Below, piece by piece: positions 22,577-33,064 of a stretch of 64,000 nucleotides of DNA. Each line of letters starts with the position of its first letter. Position 1 is the stretch's first letter. The DNA is from Hexactinellida sp. DTS-2022 (Eukaryota; Porifera; Hexactinellida). The position numbers and the translations under genes were made by a program. Under the pieces are notes generated by a model. The model saw only the letters and a program-made list of their open reading frames with translations. It was not told where the DNA came from and did not search any database. The stretch spans positions 16,234,501 to 16,298,500 of the forward strand of contig JAPNXP010000001.1 in assembly GCA_028753945.1 (NCBI GenBank). Reading direction: 5' to 3'.

Positions 22577-25088
22577 GGGTTCTCACCAGGATTTTTGTTG
22601 TAAGGGTACATGAGAGTGAGATATGAAGTGATAGAATATGGTGTCATCGATGTTACTTTTTAAAATAATTATGTAATGTGTATAAGTTTGTCTCCACTAG
22701 CTTTCACTGCACTACTTTTAGCTAACTTGCGCTATGCTACCAAAAAAGAAGATGAAGACTGCAGATGGCCAGCAAAAGCTTAGCTTTAGTCTAGAACAGA
22801 TTTCACCTGTTCCAGTAACTAGTATGAGCTCTACTGCTACAGCAGACTGCACACCTGGCTCAAGACAACCGCTGGAAGAATCAGAGTGTAACATTTTGAC
22901 GAATACGACAACGCGTAGGGGGAATGTAGTTTCCTGGCGAGCCTTTGCTGACAGAAAGTGGCGTGATAAGCATCCCTGGCTTCAGCTAAAAGAGGATGGG
23001 ATCTATTGTCTCTACTGCTCCCATGATACATTGAAAACTAGGAGCAAAACACAGGTTTTTGTAACTGAACCGTTCACTGGAAACAGACCCGACAATCTCC
23101 TACAACACGAAGGCTGTGCTGCATATGAAGCATGTGCTATTGCCTAACATGAGGGAATAGCACGGGTAGCAACAAAGCAGACAGTAATGGAGGTCATTGA
23201 AAATGTTAGCATACTTTACACTTGATGAGGTTGCTTTTCAGGATGCCCTATGATGCATATACTTTCTGGCAAAAAAGGAAATACCACACACAACTTACTT
23301 TGCAGATCTAAAGGAGCTATGCATTCAGCTTGGTAATAGAACATTGCCAGATCTTGTCAAGGGGAAGAATGCAAATTGTCAATCCGAAAGTATCATGGCT
23401 GAAATGGTTCAGGCAATTGATGTTACTCTGTATTGGAAGATATCAAGAAATCTCCATATTATTCATTAATCATGGATGAGTCAACTGATATCTCAGTGAC
23501 CAAACAACTTGGATTGTGTGTTCAATACCTTGGTTCGGATGCTGAGGTACAAACAAGAAATCTGAAATTGCTTGAAGTGACTCAGGGAACTTCTGATGTT
23601 ATAACAGATTCGATTATAAATTACCTGACCTGCAAAGCACCTATAGTACTAAATCTTTCTCAGCTTGCAGGTGGTGCTTGTGATGGAGCCGCCGTCATGG
23701 TTGGTGCCCACTCTGGCGTGATAACTCGTTTGAAAGAACAGGTACCTAATTTCATTGCTACCCACTGTGTAACTCACCGACTTTCCCCTGTCACCTACAA
23801 TGCACCTGAGAAGTCACGTCTGGTGAAAAGATTCCAACATACACTGAGTAAAGTGTATTTTTATTTCTCCAGAAGCACCGTCAGAACAGCAGCACTAAGG
23901 GAAATTGAACAGGCTTTAAATGATCCTGAGCTAAAGATGGAACGAACAACTGAAACAAGATGGCTATCTCATCGAAGTGCTGTAATGCATTAACTTAGCC
24001 ATTAAGACGTTGCCTTAAGTCCGTAATGCTCACACTTGAACAAGATGCTGCTGAAGGAATGCAATAGCTCTGGGACTTTCACTGCAAATGTCTAAGCCTA
24101 AATTTGTGGCCACATTACTTTTGCTATCAGACATTCTGTCTATCCTTGGAAACCTTTCGAGAGTATTTCAGGTAGCCACGCTTAACTTACTAGATGTGGA
24201 CGTCATCTTACAGGACAGTTTGTCTGCTCTAGAAGTTGTGAAAAAGGATCCCCTACAGAGTGGATTCATGAGGAACCTTGAAACAACACTACAATATATT
24301 GATATTTCTCATCCACTTATACCTGGTGACTTTGTAGGAGAAGCTCAAACCTATATTGATGCTTTGATCTCTAATATCAAAGACAGGTTCCCACAAGCCA
24401 GGACACTTAGATTATTTGGCTACCTTGACTCAAGGAATGTGAATAAGGCTTCTGTACTAGCTATTACTGAATTGGAGAACTTATGAGCATTGACGGTTTG
24501 AAATTGTGGCAAGAATTCATAGTCTACAGAAGTTTTGCTCAGCGATATCAAGATATTTCCGCGGTAGTGAAACAAGTTTTGGGGATTGCGAACAAAGAAG
24601 CAATGGCTTGTGCATTTCCTCTTATCTCTGACTTACTGGCTCGACTTGCTGTACTCCCAGCATCCAGTGCGCATGTGAAACGAATGTTTTCAACAATGAA
24701 AAGGGTTAAAACTGCTCAACGGAACAGATTGAAAACAACTACACTCGATAATCTTATTCGCATCTCTACTGAAGGCCCTCCAGTAAAAGAGTGGGATTCT
24801 AAACTTGCAATGAGAAGGTGGGAGTCTTGGGGGAAGAGGCGCCTCTCAACATCCAATTTCAGCTAGAACTATACAACATAAATAAGTAGTTTGTCATTGT
24901 TTGTAGAATCTTTAGAATCACTAGAGTGTACTGTAAATACTGTATTTATTTGTCAATTTATTTAATGAAACCTTCAAATAATAATATTGACTCAAAGGGT
25001 ACATGCCCACTTATAACATGTGAATGAAGGGTAGAATAGCTTTCAAGAAGGGCATGCATCTTTTGATAGAGGCATAGCGAGAACCCTG
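22577..25088. mobile_element. hAT transposon, 2.5 kb
   Basis: Ends CAGGGTTCTC on both sides (10-bp perfect inverted repeat), with the 8-bp duplication ATAGTACA at 22569-22576 and 25089-25096. These are hAT hallmarks. Inside lies a plus-strand transposase reading frame with stops and frameshifts (22734-24866). Full length but not autonomous any more. Confidence 0.92.
22734..24866 (+). pseudogene. hAT transposase pseudogene (ZNF862/TTF-zinc-finger type)
   Basis: Pieces in order: an N-terminal part with SWRAFADRKWRDKHPW and CLYC...H, resembling a TTF/BED-type zinc finger (22734-23147); a broken stretch; a catalytic piece 23433-23993 with LIMDESTDISVTKQLGLCVQ and GGACDGAAVMVGAHSGV, then HCVTHRLS and TRWLSHRSAV; piece 24088-24486; and 24483-24866 with the hAT dimerisation end (LPASSAHVKRMFSTMKRVKT, RNRL). 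The order and motifs match animal hAT transposases related to ZNF862-like proteins. Stops at about 23145 and 23990 and at least two frameshifts (about 23435, 24480) disable it. No sign of domestication. Confidence 0.88.
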
Positions 25089-25096
25089 ATAGTACA

Positions 25097-26405
25097 TTAA
25101 TAAATTATTACCAATATATCCCTACCCAAATATGCTTACTCATTGTCAAAATATAACGTCATCTTGATAATATGTTAAAGAAAACCCTGAAAATACCGCT
25201 ATATTTTGAAAGAAATTATAGGTTTCTCATTCGCGAGGCACGAAGTGCCGAGTGTAACACACAACAACCGCCAAATGGTTGTTGTGTGGAGTTCGACAAG
25301 AAGCGAACGACCGAGCAATCGTAGTATAATCAATGTTAGACGTGTATAAACCACACACCAACCGCGAAGCGTTTGGTGTGTGGTTGTGTTCTGTCGAGAA
25401 GCAATCTAGCTAGCGGAGCGCGCTAGTAACTATTAACTAATTAATTAAAATAGCATTTTAATTAATTAGTTGACATGCATACTTGGCTTGCAAATAGCAG
25501 CATAGTGAATTGAGTACGTGTAATTTTCAAGTCACAGGTTTAATATAGTTAATCGGTCAAAGCGGGAATATCGACAGTTCAATTAACGGGATAGGAGCGT
25601 AGACTACCAGTAATTCATTAAAAAATTTTAATACTCACTCCTAACTATATTTTGACATGCTATCTATCCAAATCCATTTTTTTTTCGGACATTTTTGACG
25701 GTCAGAAAGGTCAAAGTCGCCGTGATTTTGTAGAAAAAATTCACGGTTAATTTTCCCAATGTGACCTTGTTTATGTAGAAGTTATCTCAAAAAGCATAGG
25801 TCGGACAGAGAAAAACTTTACCTCAAAAATGATCCTTATCAGTGGAGCTACCGATTCATGCGTCTCGATTTTTTACTTTAAATGATATTTGTTATATGAC
25901 AAAAATCATTAAAAGTCGAAAATCGAGACTATAATATAATCGAATCTATCGCTATCACTGAGTGCCCATCACGATGTTACCTGCCCCCTAAAGTAAGTGT
26001 TCCTTCTCCAGGAGAAAATTACTTCGAAGTGACTTGTTCCTACTTGTACTTTATTGTACAAATATTTACACAGTAACAGTGAAGTTGTACTGAACCCTCG
26101 TTAATAATTAAAAATGACCAGCTTTCCCCCGGCCCAATACAAATTAAATTGTAATAAGTAATAACAATTTAATTTTATAACGCAACACAAACATTACTGG
26201 ATCCGCCGATGGAAGACAAGTTATATACATCAACCGACCAAAATTATTTGAATAACTGGATTTATTCCAGACAAAATATGCTTCTTGTAGCTTAATAATG
26301 GCTGTTTAAAACCCTGGATCTGCCCCAATTTCAAATTTAGTGTGGCTATGAAACGTATATGCTGCAATAAGGTGCCGCCAGCACAAAAAGGTTGGGATTG
26401 GGAAC
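25097..26405. other. Non-coding: foldback half and zinc-finger 3' flank
   Basis: 25236-25432 holds a palindromic piece (caaccgccaaatggttg, accaaccgcgaagcg...) of the same family as 35640-36000. From 25460 the zinc-finger 3' flank repeat follows, interrupted at 25580-25930 by unrelated sequence with a gtcgaaaatcgaga/tctcgatttttt inverted pair. No gene seen. Confidence 0.6.
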
Positions 26406-26817
26406 TAGGGCTGAAACGAATATTCGAAATGTAACGAACGAACCTTTTTCTAAACGAACGAATATTCGAATATTCGTTCGTTTAGATGACTAAGCATTAA
26501 ATCAATTTCTAGGACAAAATACATTGAAAAATAGGTTTTTGATCATGTTACAATGGTATAATAATAGTTACGAAGTGTATTATACACAAGTTAACTAATA
26601 ATCAGCTACTTTAAGTGGGAATTTATATTTACGATATCTCTAAGCTACACAAGAGTCTTGTTGTTTTCCAAAATTAGTCAACGAATATCCGTTTCAATCT
26701 AGTATTCGTCCAAACGAATATTCGTTTCCTAACGAATATTCGTTTGCAAACGATCGAATATTCGTTTAATCATTTCGAACGAATATTCGAATATTCGGTA
26801 TATTCGTTTCAGCCCTA
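26406..26817. repeat. hAT-type MITE, TIR TAGGGCTGAAACGAATAT
   Basis: The 412-bp element has inverted ends TAGGGCTGAAACGAATAT and the 8-bp duplication TTGGGAAC (26398-26405, 26818-26825). The empty site (gattgggaaccactgctc) is seen in the other zinc-finger flanks, e.g. 38399. The interior is rich in repeated aacgaatattcg motifs near both ends. Confidence 0.88.
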
Positions 26818-26940
26818 TTGGGAACCACTGCTCTTTAGAAGTAAAATATAAATGCGGTTTCTAAACCCCTATAACTGTAAAACATTACTAACTAACAAAC
26901 AATCAAAAACAATGGAGTTCTAACAAGATACAGTAGAACC

Positions 26941-27124
26941 TCGTTAGTACGAACACATTTAATACGAATTTCCGGATAAAACGAACAAACACATCCACAA
27001 AATCAAGTCCCTACAATGCCTATTGAATGGGTATTACTCCGGTTAATACGAACTCCGGATAAAGCAAACGAAATTCTTACCGTCCGTTCGGTCCGTTGGT
27101 ATTCGTATTAATGAGGTTCCACTG
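26941..27124. repeat. Pogo-like MITE, TIR CAGTAGAACCTCGTTAGTACG
   Basis: 184 bp between duplicated TA dinucleotides (26939-26940, 27125-27126). The ends read CAGTAGAACCTCGTTAGTACG and CAGTGGAACCTCATTAATACG on opposite strands, like pogo/Tigger termini. The uninterrupted site (acaagatatatac) occurs in the sister copy near 54389. Confidence 0.85.
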
Positions 27125-27257
27125 TATATACTAAACGTAGATTATTTTGATTTTTGTAAAACCTGAATCTCTAGAATACCATACGTAAATGTTGATATTT
27201 AATGGTTGTCATTAGTTATCATAAAATTCCTTTTACAAAATGAAAAAATTGTTGTAT

Positions 27258-28130
27258 CTATTCTGTATCGCAGAAAACAAATTTGTACTCACTCTGTTTT
27301 CTGTGAGAAACATACATTGGTATGTTTTCTCGTAAGTGGATGAGAGCATGTCTCTTGAGGTAACTCGCCGTTGAAAACTTCTTATTGCACGTGATACATT
27401 TGTAGAATTTCTCCACAATGTGAGAACTCATGTGAACCGATAGATTAGAAGCTGTATGAAACATCTTATTACATAGGAAGCATTCGAAAGACCTCTCTCC
27501 GGTGTGAGTAAGGAGATGTCTCGTGAGATTGGATTTAACTGAGAACTTCTTAATACAGAGAGTACAAGGGAAAGGCCTCTTACTATGAGTAAGGACATGT
27601 TTGTTTAGAGAGCTTTCAACCGAGAACTTCTTAATACAAAGAGTACAAGGGTATGGCCTTTCACCGGTGTGAGTACGTTTGTGAACCGTCAAACTGGAGG
27701 AGTATGCAAACTTTTTCTCACATAAAGTACATTTATACGGTTTCTCTCCATTGTGAGTAAGGACATGTCTGTTAAGAGAGCTTTCATCTGAGAACTTCTT
27801 AATACAGAGAGTACATGGGAAAGGCCTCTCACCAGTATGAGTAAGGACGTGTTTGTTCAGATATCTTTTATCTGAGAACTGCTTTATACATAAAGTACAT
27901 GGGAAAGGCCTCTTATTAGTATGAGTATGGACATGTCTGTTCAGAGAGCTTTTATATGAGAACTTCTTTATACAGAAAGTACATGGGAAAGGCACCTTAT
28001 TAGTATGAGTAAGGACATGTCTATTCAGATTACCTTTTCGTGAGAACTTCTTTATACAGAAAGTACATGGGAAAGGCCTTTCACCGGTATGAGTAAGTTT
28101 GTGAATCGTCAAACTATTAATTTGAGCCAT
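27258..28130 (-). CDS. C2H2 zinc-finger protein, 9 fingers (290 aa)
   Basis: Open minus-strand frame from ATG at 28130, starting with the half finger [14 protein letters not shown]. Nine complete fingers follow: [64 protein letters not shown] and CITCNKKF, then the tail FVFCDTE. Compared with the 12-finger paralogue at 18088 it shares finger types and order but lacks internal fingers, and one linker has lost two residues (THSKRPF for THTGKRPF), evidence of in-frame deletion within the finger array. Nuclear DNA binding expected; target unknown. The frame is intact. Confidence 0.83.
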   Translation of the reverse strand: MAQINSLTIHKLTHTGERPFPCTFCIKKFSRKGNLNRHVLTHTNKVPFPCTFCIKKFSYKSSLNRHVHTHTNKRPFPCTLCIKQFSDKRYLNKHVLTHTGERPFPCTLCIKKFSDESSLNRHVLTHNGEKPYKCTLCEKKFAYSSSLTVHKRTHTGERPYPCTLCIKKFSVESSLNKHVLTHSKRPFPCTLCIKKFSVKSNLTRHLLTHTGERSFECFLCNKMFHTASNLSVHMSSHIVEKFYKCITCNKKFSTASYLKRHALIHLRENIPMYVSHRKQSEYKFVFCDTE

Positions 28131-28223
28131 AGCATTCTATATTCTAAGGCAATGCTGCTGTTGAATGGACTTGGACCATGGATGAACTAGTATAGTTATC
28201 GATTTTATTTAATAATTACATTA

Positions 28224-28407
28224 CAGTGACTCAGCTTAATAGAGCCACCTCGGGACCAGGTTGTTTTGACCCGATTAAGCGGAGAAACCGATTAACCGAA
28301 AATATTGTAAGCCAAACTGTAATTCTGTCCTAGAAATCATGTGAAATTTTGACCCGATTAAGCGGAGAAACCGATTAACCGGTGGCTCTATTAAGCGGAG
28401 TTGACTG
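28224..28407. repeat. Pogo-like MITE, 'cgcttaatagagccacc' family
   Basis: 184 bp between TA duplications (28222-28223, 28408-28409). The ends are CAGTGACTCAGCTTAATAGAGCCACC and CAGTCAACTCCGCTTAATAGAGCCACC. The empty site attacattacatgcaaat is kept beside the sister genes at about 19276 and 55465. A second member lies at 58117-58283. Confidence 0.88.
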
Positions 28408-28658
28408 TACATGCAAATATCGTTCAATGATTGGACAGAATCCGAAATAACAATTTTCATAAAAATAAAAGGGTATTTTCAGAATTTTGTAATATCCAGC
28501 CCTCCCGAAGGCCAATTAAATTAACTTTGAAAGAAGGTCAGAATAAGAATTAACTAAGAACTTATCAACCGTATCTTCATTGTCAGTCAAACTCTGTTAG
28601 TAGGCAGCTTGAATCATCAATTGTTCTTTGTCGTCTTTGGAGTCTCTTTGGTCTAGAG

Positions 28659-29029
28659 CAGTGATGTGCTCCGTTACTCAGTAACATTAGCGGTAACGGT
28701 AACGGGCGTCGCGGAGTAACGGTAACGGAAAAGTAACCGTAAAGGACATCCGTTACTTTTAACTAGTTACAGTTATCTTTAATCAGTTAGTCTCTTACAA
28801 TTACTTTACCGTAACAAGTACCCGTTAGTCGTTACCACGTTAAACTTACTCCATTGCCATTACACGTTATTAATAATCAGTTACCGTTACATTAAGGTAA
28901 CTGTACTGATTAAAGGTAAACGGAAAAGTAACGGAGTAACGGTTACGGGAGAAATAAATTAACGGTAACGGAACAAATAAAGTCACGGTAACGGGGTAAC
29001 GAAAGATTGATTAACGGAGCACATCACTG
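28659..29029. repeat. hAT-type MITE, TIR CAGTGATGTGCTCCGTTA
   Basis: 371 bp with an 18-bp perfect inverted repeat and the perfect 8-bp duplication GTCTAGAG (28651-28658, 29030-29037). The interior is built from cggtaacggtaac motifs in both directions, so a folded strand would pair over much of its length. Confidence 0.92.
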
Positions 29030-29212
29030 GTCTAGAGTTCCAATCAGACAGGTAGGATTTACCGTAGGAAGGACGGTTGGAGAAATGGTTGGTACAACTA
29101 CTTTCTTAAGAGCAACTCATTCTCCGGAAACTGTAACTGTTCTTTGCCTGTCAAAAAAATCAAACGCACTTTCAAATGTCATCTACTTTGAAATGGTGTG
29201 TACATGTTGCAG

Positions 29213-29270
29213 TATATGCACTTTTGGTGTACATGCATGTACACCAAAAGTGCATATACACTGCAACATA
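29213..29270. repeat. Loop-less hairpin, arms about 29 bp
   Basis: gttgcagtatatgcactttt...gtacatg is followed at once by its inverse with a two-base indel. It could be a MITE core or a small-RNA precursor; no flanking duplication was recognised. Confidence 0.6.
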
Positions 29271-30748
29271 TGTTCCTAAGGATGAAGAATGAATTGAATG
29301 TATGTAAATAAGGAAATCAATATAAAAGAATGTGGATTACCTTCATTTGTTTGATATTTTCATTATCCTTCCTTGGTCTTGGAATTGATTTGAACCATTG
29401 TTCACGAATATTCAAATCCTTGGGGAGTTGAAAGTGGTGGTGAATTCTCCCTGGCCTTTATAATTTGATTTACAACCTGGTATAAGACAGCTCATAGAGA
29501 TAGAATGATTTTCGATTCTATAAAATATCTTCTATATGAATTGGGTAGTATTAAAATGAAACAATGATCTCACTGTGTCAAAGACAATATAAACGATGTA
29601 AATATTAGGTTTATGGGTAGTTTTAAAAATTGTTTATTGACACAATAAATTAGTTCCTTTGAGCCCAAGTTTAGTACAAGAATATCCCTAAGACTACCTA
29701 TTATAGACTTTAGAGTCTATAATAGGTTCTGGCGACAAAATTGAGTCAATCAAATTTGAAACGTCAAAGCGGGAATATCGACAGTTCAATTCATTATATT
29801 TGTTATACTATAAAATAATCGATCTATCACTGAATGCCTATCACGAAGTAACCTGTACCCTAAAGTAAGTGTTCCTTCTCAAGGGGAAATTACTTCGAAG
29901 TAACTTGTCCTTCTTTGAATATCACTAGAAAATTGGTCCACGAAAAAATTGGTCAGGGGGATCAATATTCCAGGGAAAAATGGTCCTAGCCTGAAATTTT
30001 TGGTCCCGCCATGAGACCAATATTCCATGGATTTTTCGACCGGGGAACCATTTCCCCCAAATATTGGTCCGGTGGACAAAATTCCATGGGAAAGGTCATA
30101 GACGAAATTTCCGTGAAAATTTTCGTCCCCCCAGACCAATTTTCCAAGGGGACCAAAATTTTGGGACAGTACTTTACTGTACAATATATTTATACTGTAA
30201 CAGTGAACTATCGTTGATAATTTAAAATGCCAGCTTTCCCGCGACACCATACAAATTAAATGATACCAACAATTTATTTACTATAACGCCCCACATACAT
30301 TACTGGATCCGCCAATGGAAGTTATATACATCAATCGACCAAAAATATTTGAACAACAGGAATTTATTCCAGACGAAATATGATTCTTGTAGTTTGTTAA
30401 TGGCTGTTCAGGGATTGATACACAAATTTTTCCTGAGGGGGGGGAAACTTTCCTAGAAACAGACTGTTCAATTGGATGAAGGAGCAGCATATATGTACAT
30501 GTATAGGCCTAAATTAATGTATTTAGTTGGCATTACATTCTATGCATTAATCCTGTTTATATTAGCAATTACTTATCTTTTATTTAATAACTATGAGGCA
30601 AAGTTAAGCAATTCCTGGGATGGGGGCATCTTTCCTTGGGGGGGGGAACTTTTGTTGGGGGGGGGGAAATCCCAGCACCGCCCCCCCCCCCTCTGTATCA
30701 CACCCTGCTGTTTAAACCCAAGATCATAGTGTGCTGCTGAAACGAATA
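29271..30748. other. Non-coding repeats
   Basis: Contains a near-perfect 30-bp palindrome at 29697-29726 (cctattatagac...), part of the zinc-finger 3' flank family from 29760, a ggtcccc/aaattttcc repeat at 29940-30170, and an insertion rich in G and C runs (30400-30720). No convincing gene. Confidence 0.55.
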
Positions 30749-30910
30749 CAGTGGAGTTTGCTTAATAGCAACCCGAGTTTGCCACAAAATCTGGTTGCTA
30801 ATAGGGATAATAAATTAACAGCATTATCACGCTTGGGATCCGAGAAGCGGGTGCTAATAAGCAATACTAGTGCTAATATGGAATTTGCTAATAAGCAAAC
30901 TCCACGTCTG
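30749..30910. repeat. Pogo-like MITE, TIR CAGTGGAGTTTGCTTAATAGC
   Basis: TA on both sides (30747-30748, 30911-30912). The right end has three extra bases inside the terminal repeat. It lies in the zinc-finger flank repeat; the paralogous flank at 38350 is uninterrupted. Confidence 0.8.
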
Positions 30911-31097
30911 TAGCAATAGGGTGCCGCCAGCACAAAAAGGTTGGGATTGGGAACCACTGCTCTAAGTGAAATATAAATGTGGTTTATAAAACCCCATAAC
31001 TTTATTAATATTCAACTTACTTAGAAAATCACATGATAATGCCCAAATAATTAAAGTAATTCCCTAAATACAAGACTAATTATACATTAGTACTTTA

Positions 31098-31422
31098 CAG
31101 AGACGGAACCGGTCGAATCCTGACCGGCCGGTCGAGATCTCGATATGATCTATTCGATATCATAATATCATAATTTGTTTTGATTGAATCTGGCTCCAAT
31201 AGCCCTTGAGAGCTTAGTAGTCTTAAAGGAAGCTTCCTTAAATGGTCTATGGCCATAATATTTATTCTTAAATTATATGACATGACACTACAGTAGATTC
31301 TTATTCTTTTATTTATAAATTATTGCTAGCCATTATTGACCGGTCGACCGGTCGGATCGGGTCAAATTTCCAACTGCACCGGTCGGGTTGGGTCATGAAA
31401 ATCCCGACCGGTTCTATCTCTG
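31098..31422. repeat. hAT-type MITE, second copy at a paralogous site
   Basis: Same element and same duplication GTACTTTA (31090-31097, 31423-31430) as 20654-21036, but with fewer internal ccggccggtcgaac units. It was duplicated together with its flanking zinc-finger unit. Confidence 0.85.
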
Positions 31423-31529
31423 GTACTTTACACAAGTTTAGAGCTAATATCTGTACGATTATGTTCATAGATAAAATACGGGTAAAATTCGGGACGATAG
31501 GGGTGGATAAACAAGTGGTGGATAAACCA

Positions 31530-32188
31530 GTATGAGTAAGGACATGTCTGTCCAGAGAACCATTATCTGAGAACTTCTTTATACAGAGAGTACAAGGGTA
31601 TGGCCTTTCACCGGTGTGAGTACGTTTGTGAATCGTCAAACTAAAGGAGTTAGTAAACCTTTTTTCACAGAAAGTACATTTATACGGTTTCTCTCCGGTG
31701 TGAATAAGGACATGTCTATTCAGAGTGCATTTATCTGAGAACTTTTTAATACAGAGAGTACATTGGAAAGGCTTTTCACCCGTATGAGTACGTTTGTGAA
31801 CCGTCAAGCTAGAGGTGCAAGTAAACCTTTTCTCACAGAAAGTACATTTATGTGGTTTCTCTCCGATGTGAGTAAGGATATGTCCATTAAGAGTATATTT
31901 ATCCGAGATCTTCATAATTAATACAGAGAGTACAAGGGAAAAGCCTTTCATCGGTAGGAGTACGTTTGTTCAACGTCAAACTATTATGTTGAGCAAACCT
32001 TTTCTCATATGACATATTGTGTATTTATACGGTTTCTCTCCGGTGTGGGTAAGATTATGAGTCTTCAAACTGCTTTGATTGGGAAACCTCTTCTTGCAAA
32101 CAACACAACGTGAGATTTCAGTATTAAATGATTTAGTACTGTTTTTTTCTGAGTTTGTACAAAAATTATCTATACTATTAAAACACAA
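31530..32188 (-). pseudogene. C2H2 zinc-finger pseudogene, 3' truncated
   Basis: The leader finger CVVCKKRFPNQSSLKTH lies at 32188-31976. After a frame change come fingers [24 protein letters not shown] and CTLCIKKF (31951-31530). A shifted stretch MKGFSLVLSVL stands where a finger should begin, so one base change broke the frame; the copy at 61544 has the same lesion. The 3' end, including the usual CFLCNKMF and CITCNKKF fingers, is deleted. The open frame instead runs on into the hAT MITE (to 31313), giving a chimeric tail that I regard as accidental. Confidence 0.75.
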
Positions 32189-32939
32189 TTAATCTCTATA
32201 TATACACGAGCGTCGGATCGGTGATACGCACTTTAAGTTAACAGCCGCTATGCGGCATAGGCTACTATTCTAGTAAATATGGTAACGAATTAAACACAAA
32301 TCGCAGAAGACCAATTTTCCGCAGAAGAATCAAATTTCCATGAAAATTATGGTCTCTTCGGACTAATTTTCCATGGGACCAAAATTTCCGTAACAGTACT
32401 TTACTATACAATATATTTATATTGTAAGAGTGTACTCTAGTTAATAATTAAAAATGACCAGCTTTTCCCTGACACCATACAATTTAATGATACTAACAAT
32501 TAAATTTCCATAACGCCCCACAAACATTACTGGATCCGCCAATGGAAGTAAGTTATCTACATCAACCGACCAAAAATATTCGAACAACAGGAATTTATTC
32601 CAGACAAAAAATGCTTCTTGTAGCTTATTAATGGCAGTTTAAAACCCTAGATCTTCCCCCAAATTGAAATTTGATGTGCTGCTGATACGTACATACTATT
32701 GCAATAGGGTGCCACCAGACAATAAGGTTGGGATTGGGAACCACTGTTCTAAGTCAAATAAAAATGCGGTTTCTAAAACTCTATAACTTTAAAATACAAT
32801 ACTAACCAACAAACAAACAAAAACAATGAAGTTCTAACAATATGGATATATTCTAAATGCGATCATTCTGATTTTTGTAAAAGCTGAATCTCTACAATAG
32901 TAAGTAAATGTCGATATTCAGTGGTTATTGTAAGTAATC
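32189..32939. other. Non-coding repeats between zinc-finger fragments
   Basis: A remnant of the hairpin-head element (gtcggatcggtgatacgcac, ccgctatgcggc) at 32205-32260, the ggtctcttcgg repeat, then the zinc-finger 3' flank 32390-32940. Nearly identical to 62090-62840. Confidence 0.65.
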
Positions 32940-33064
32940 ATAAAATTCATTTTACAAACTGAATAAATTGTTTGTATCTATTCTGTATCGCAAAAACAAT
33001 TTTGTACGCCCTTTCTGTGAGTAACATGCATTGGTATGTTTTCCGTAAGTGGATGAGAGCATGA
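32940..33064 (-). pseudogene. Zinc-finger 3' end fragment fused to DIRS remnant
   Basis: Only the last coding and 3' untranslated part of a zinc-finger unit remains (SHALIHLRKTYQCMLLTE). It breaks at gagagcatgagagcaccc, where DIRS-related sequence begins. The identical junction at 62953 shows that the fusion preceded the segmental duplication. Confidence 0.65.

Noticed and set aside
29939-30217. 123-aa minus-strand frame at 29879-30250
   Set aside because: Low-complexity ggtcccc/aaattttcc repeat sequence; the same phrases occur elsewhere without an open frame.
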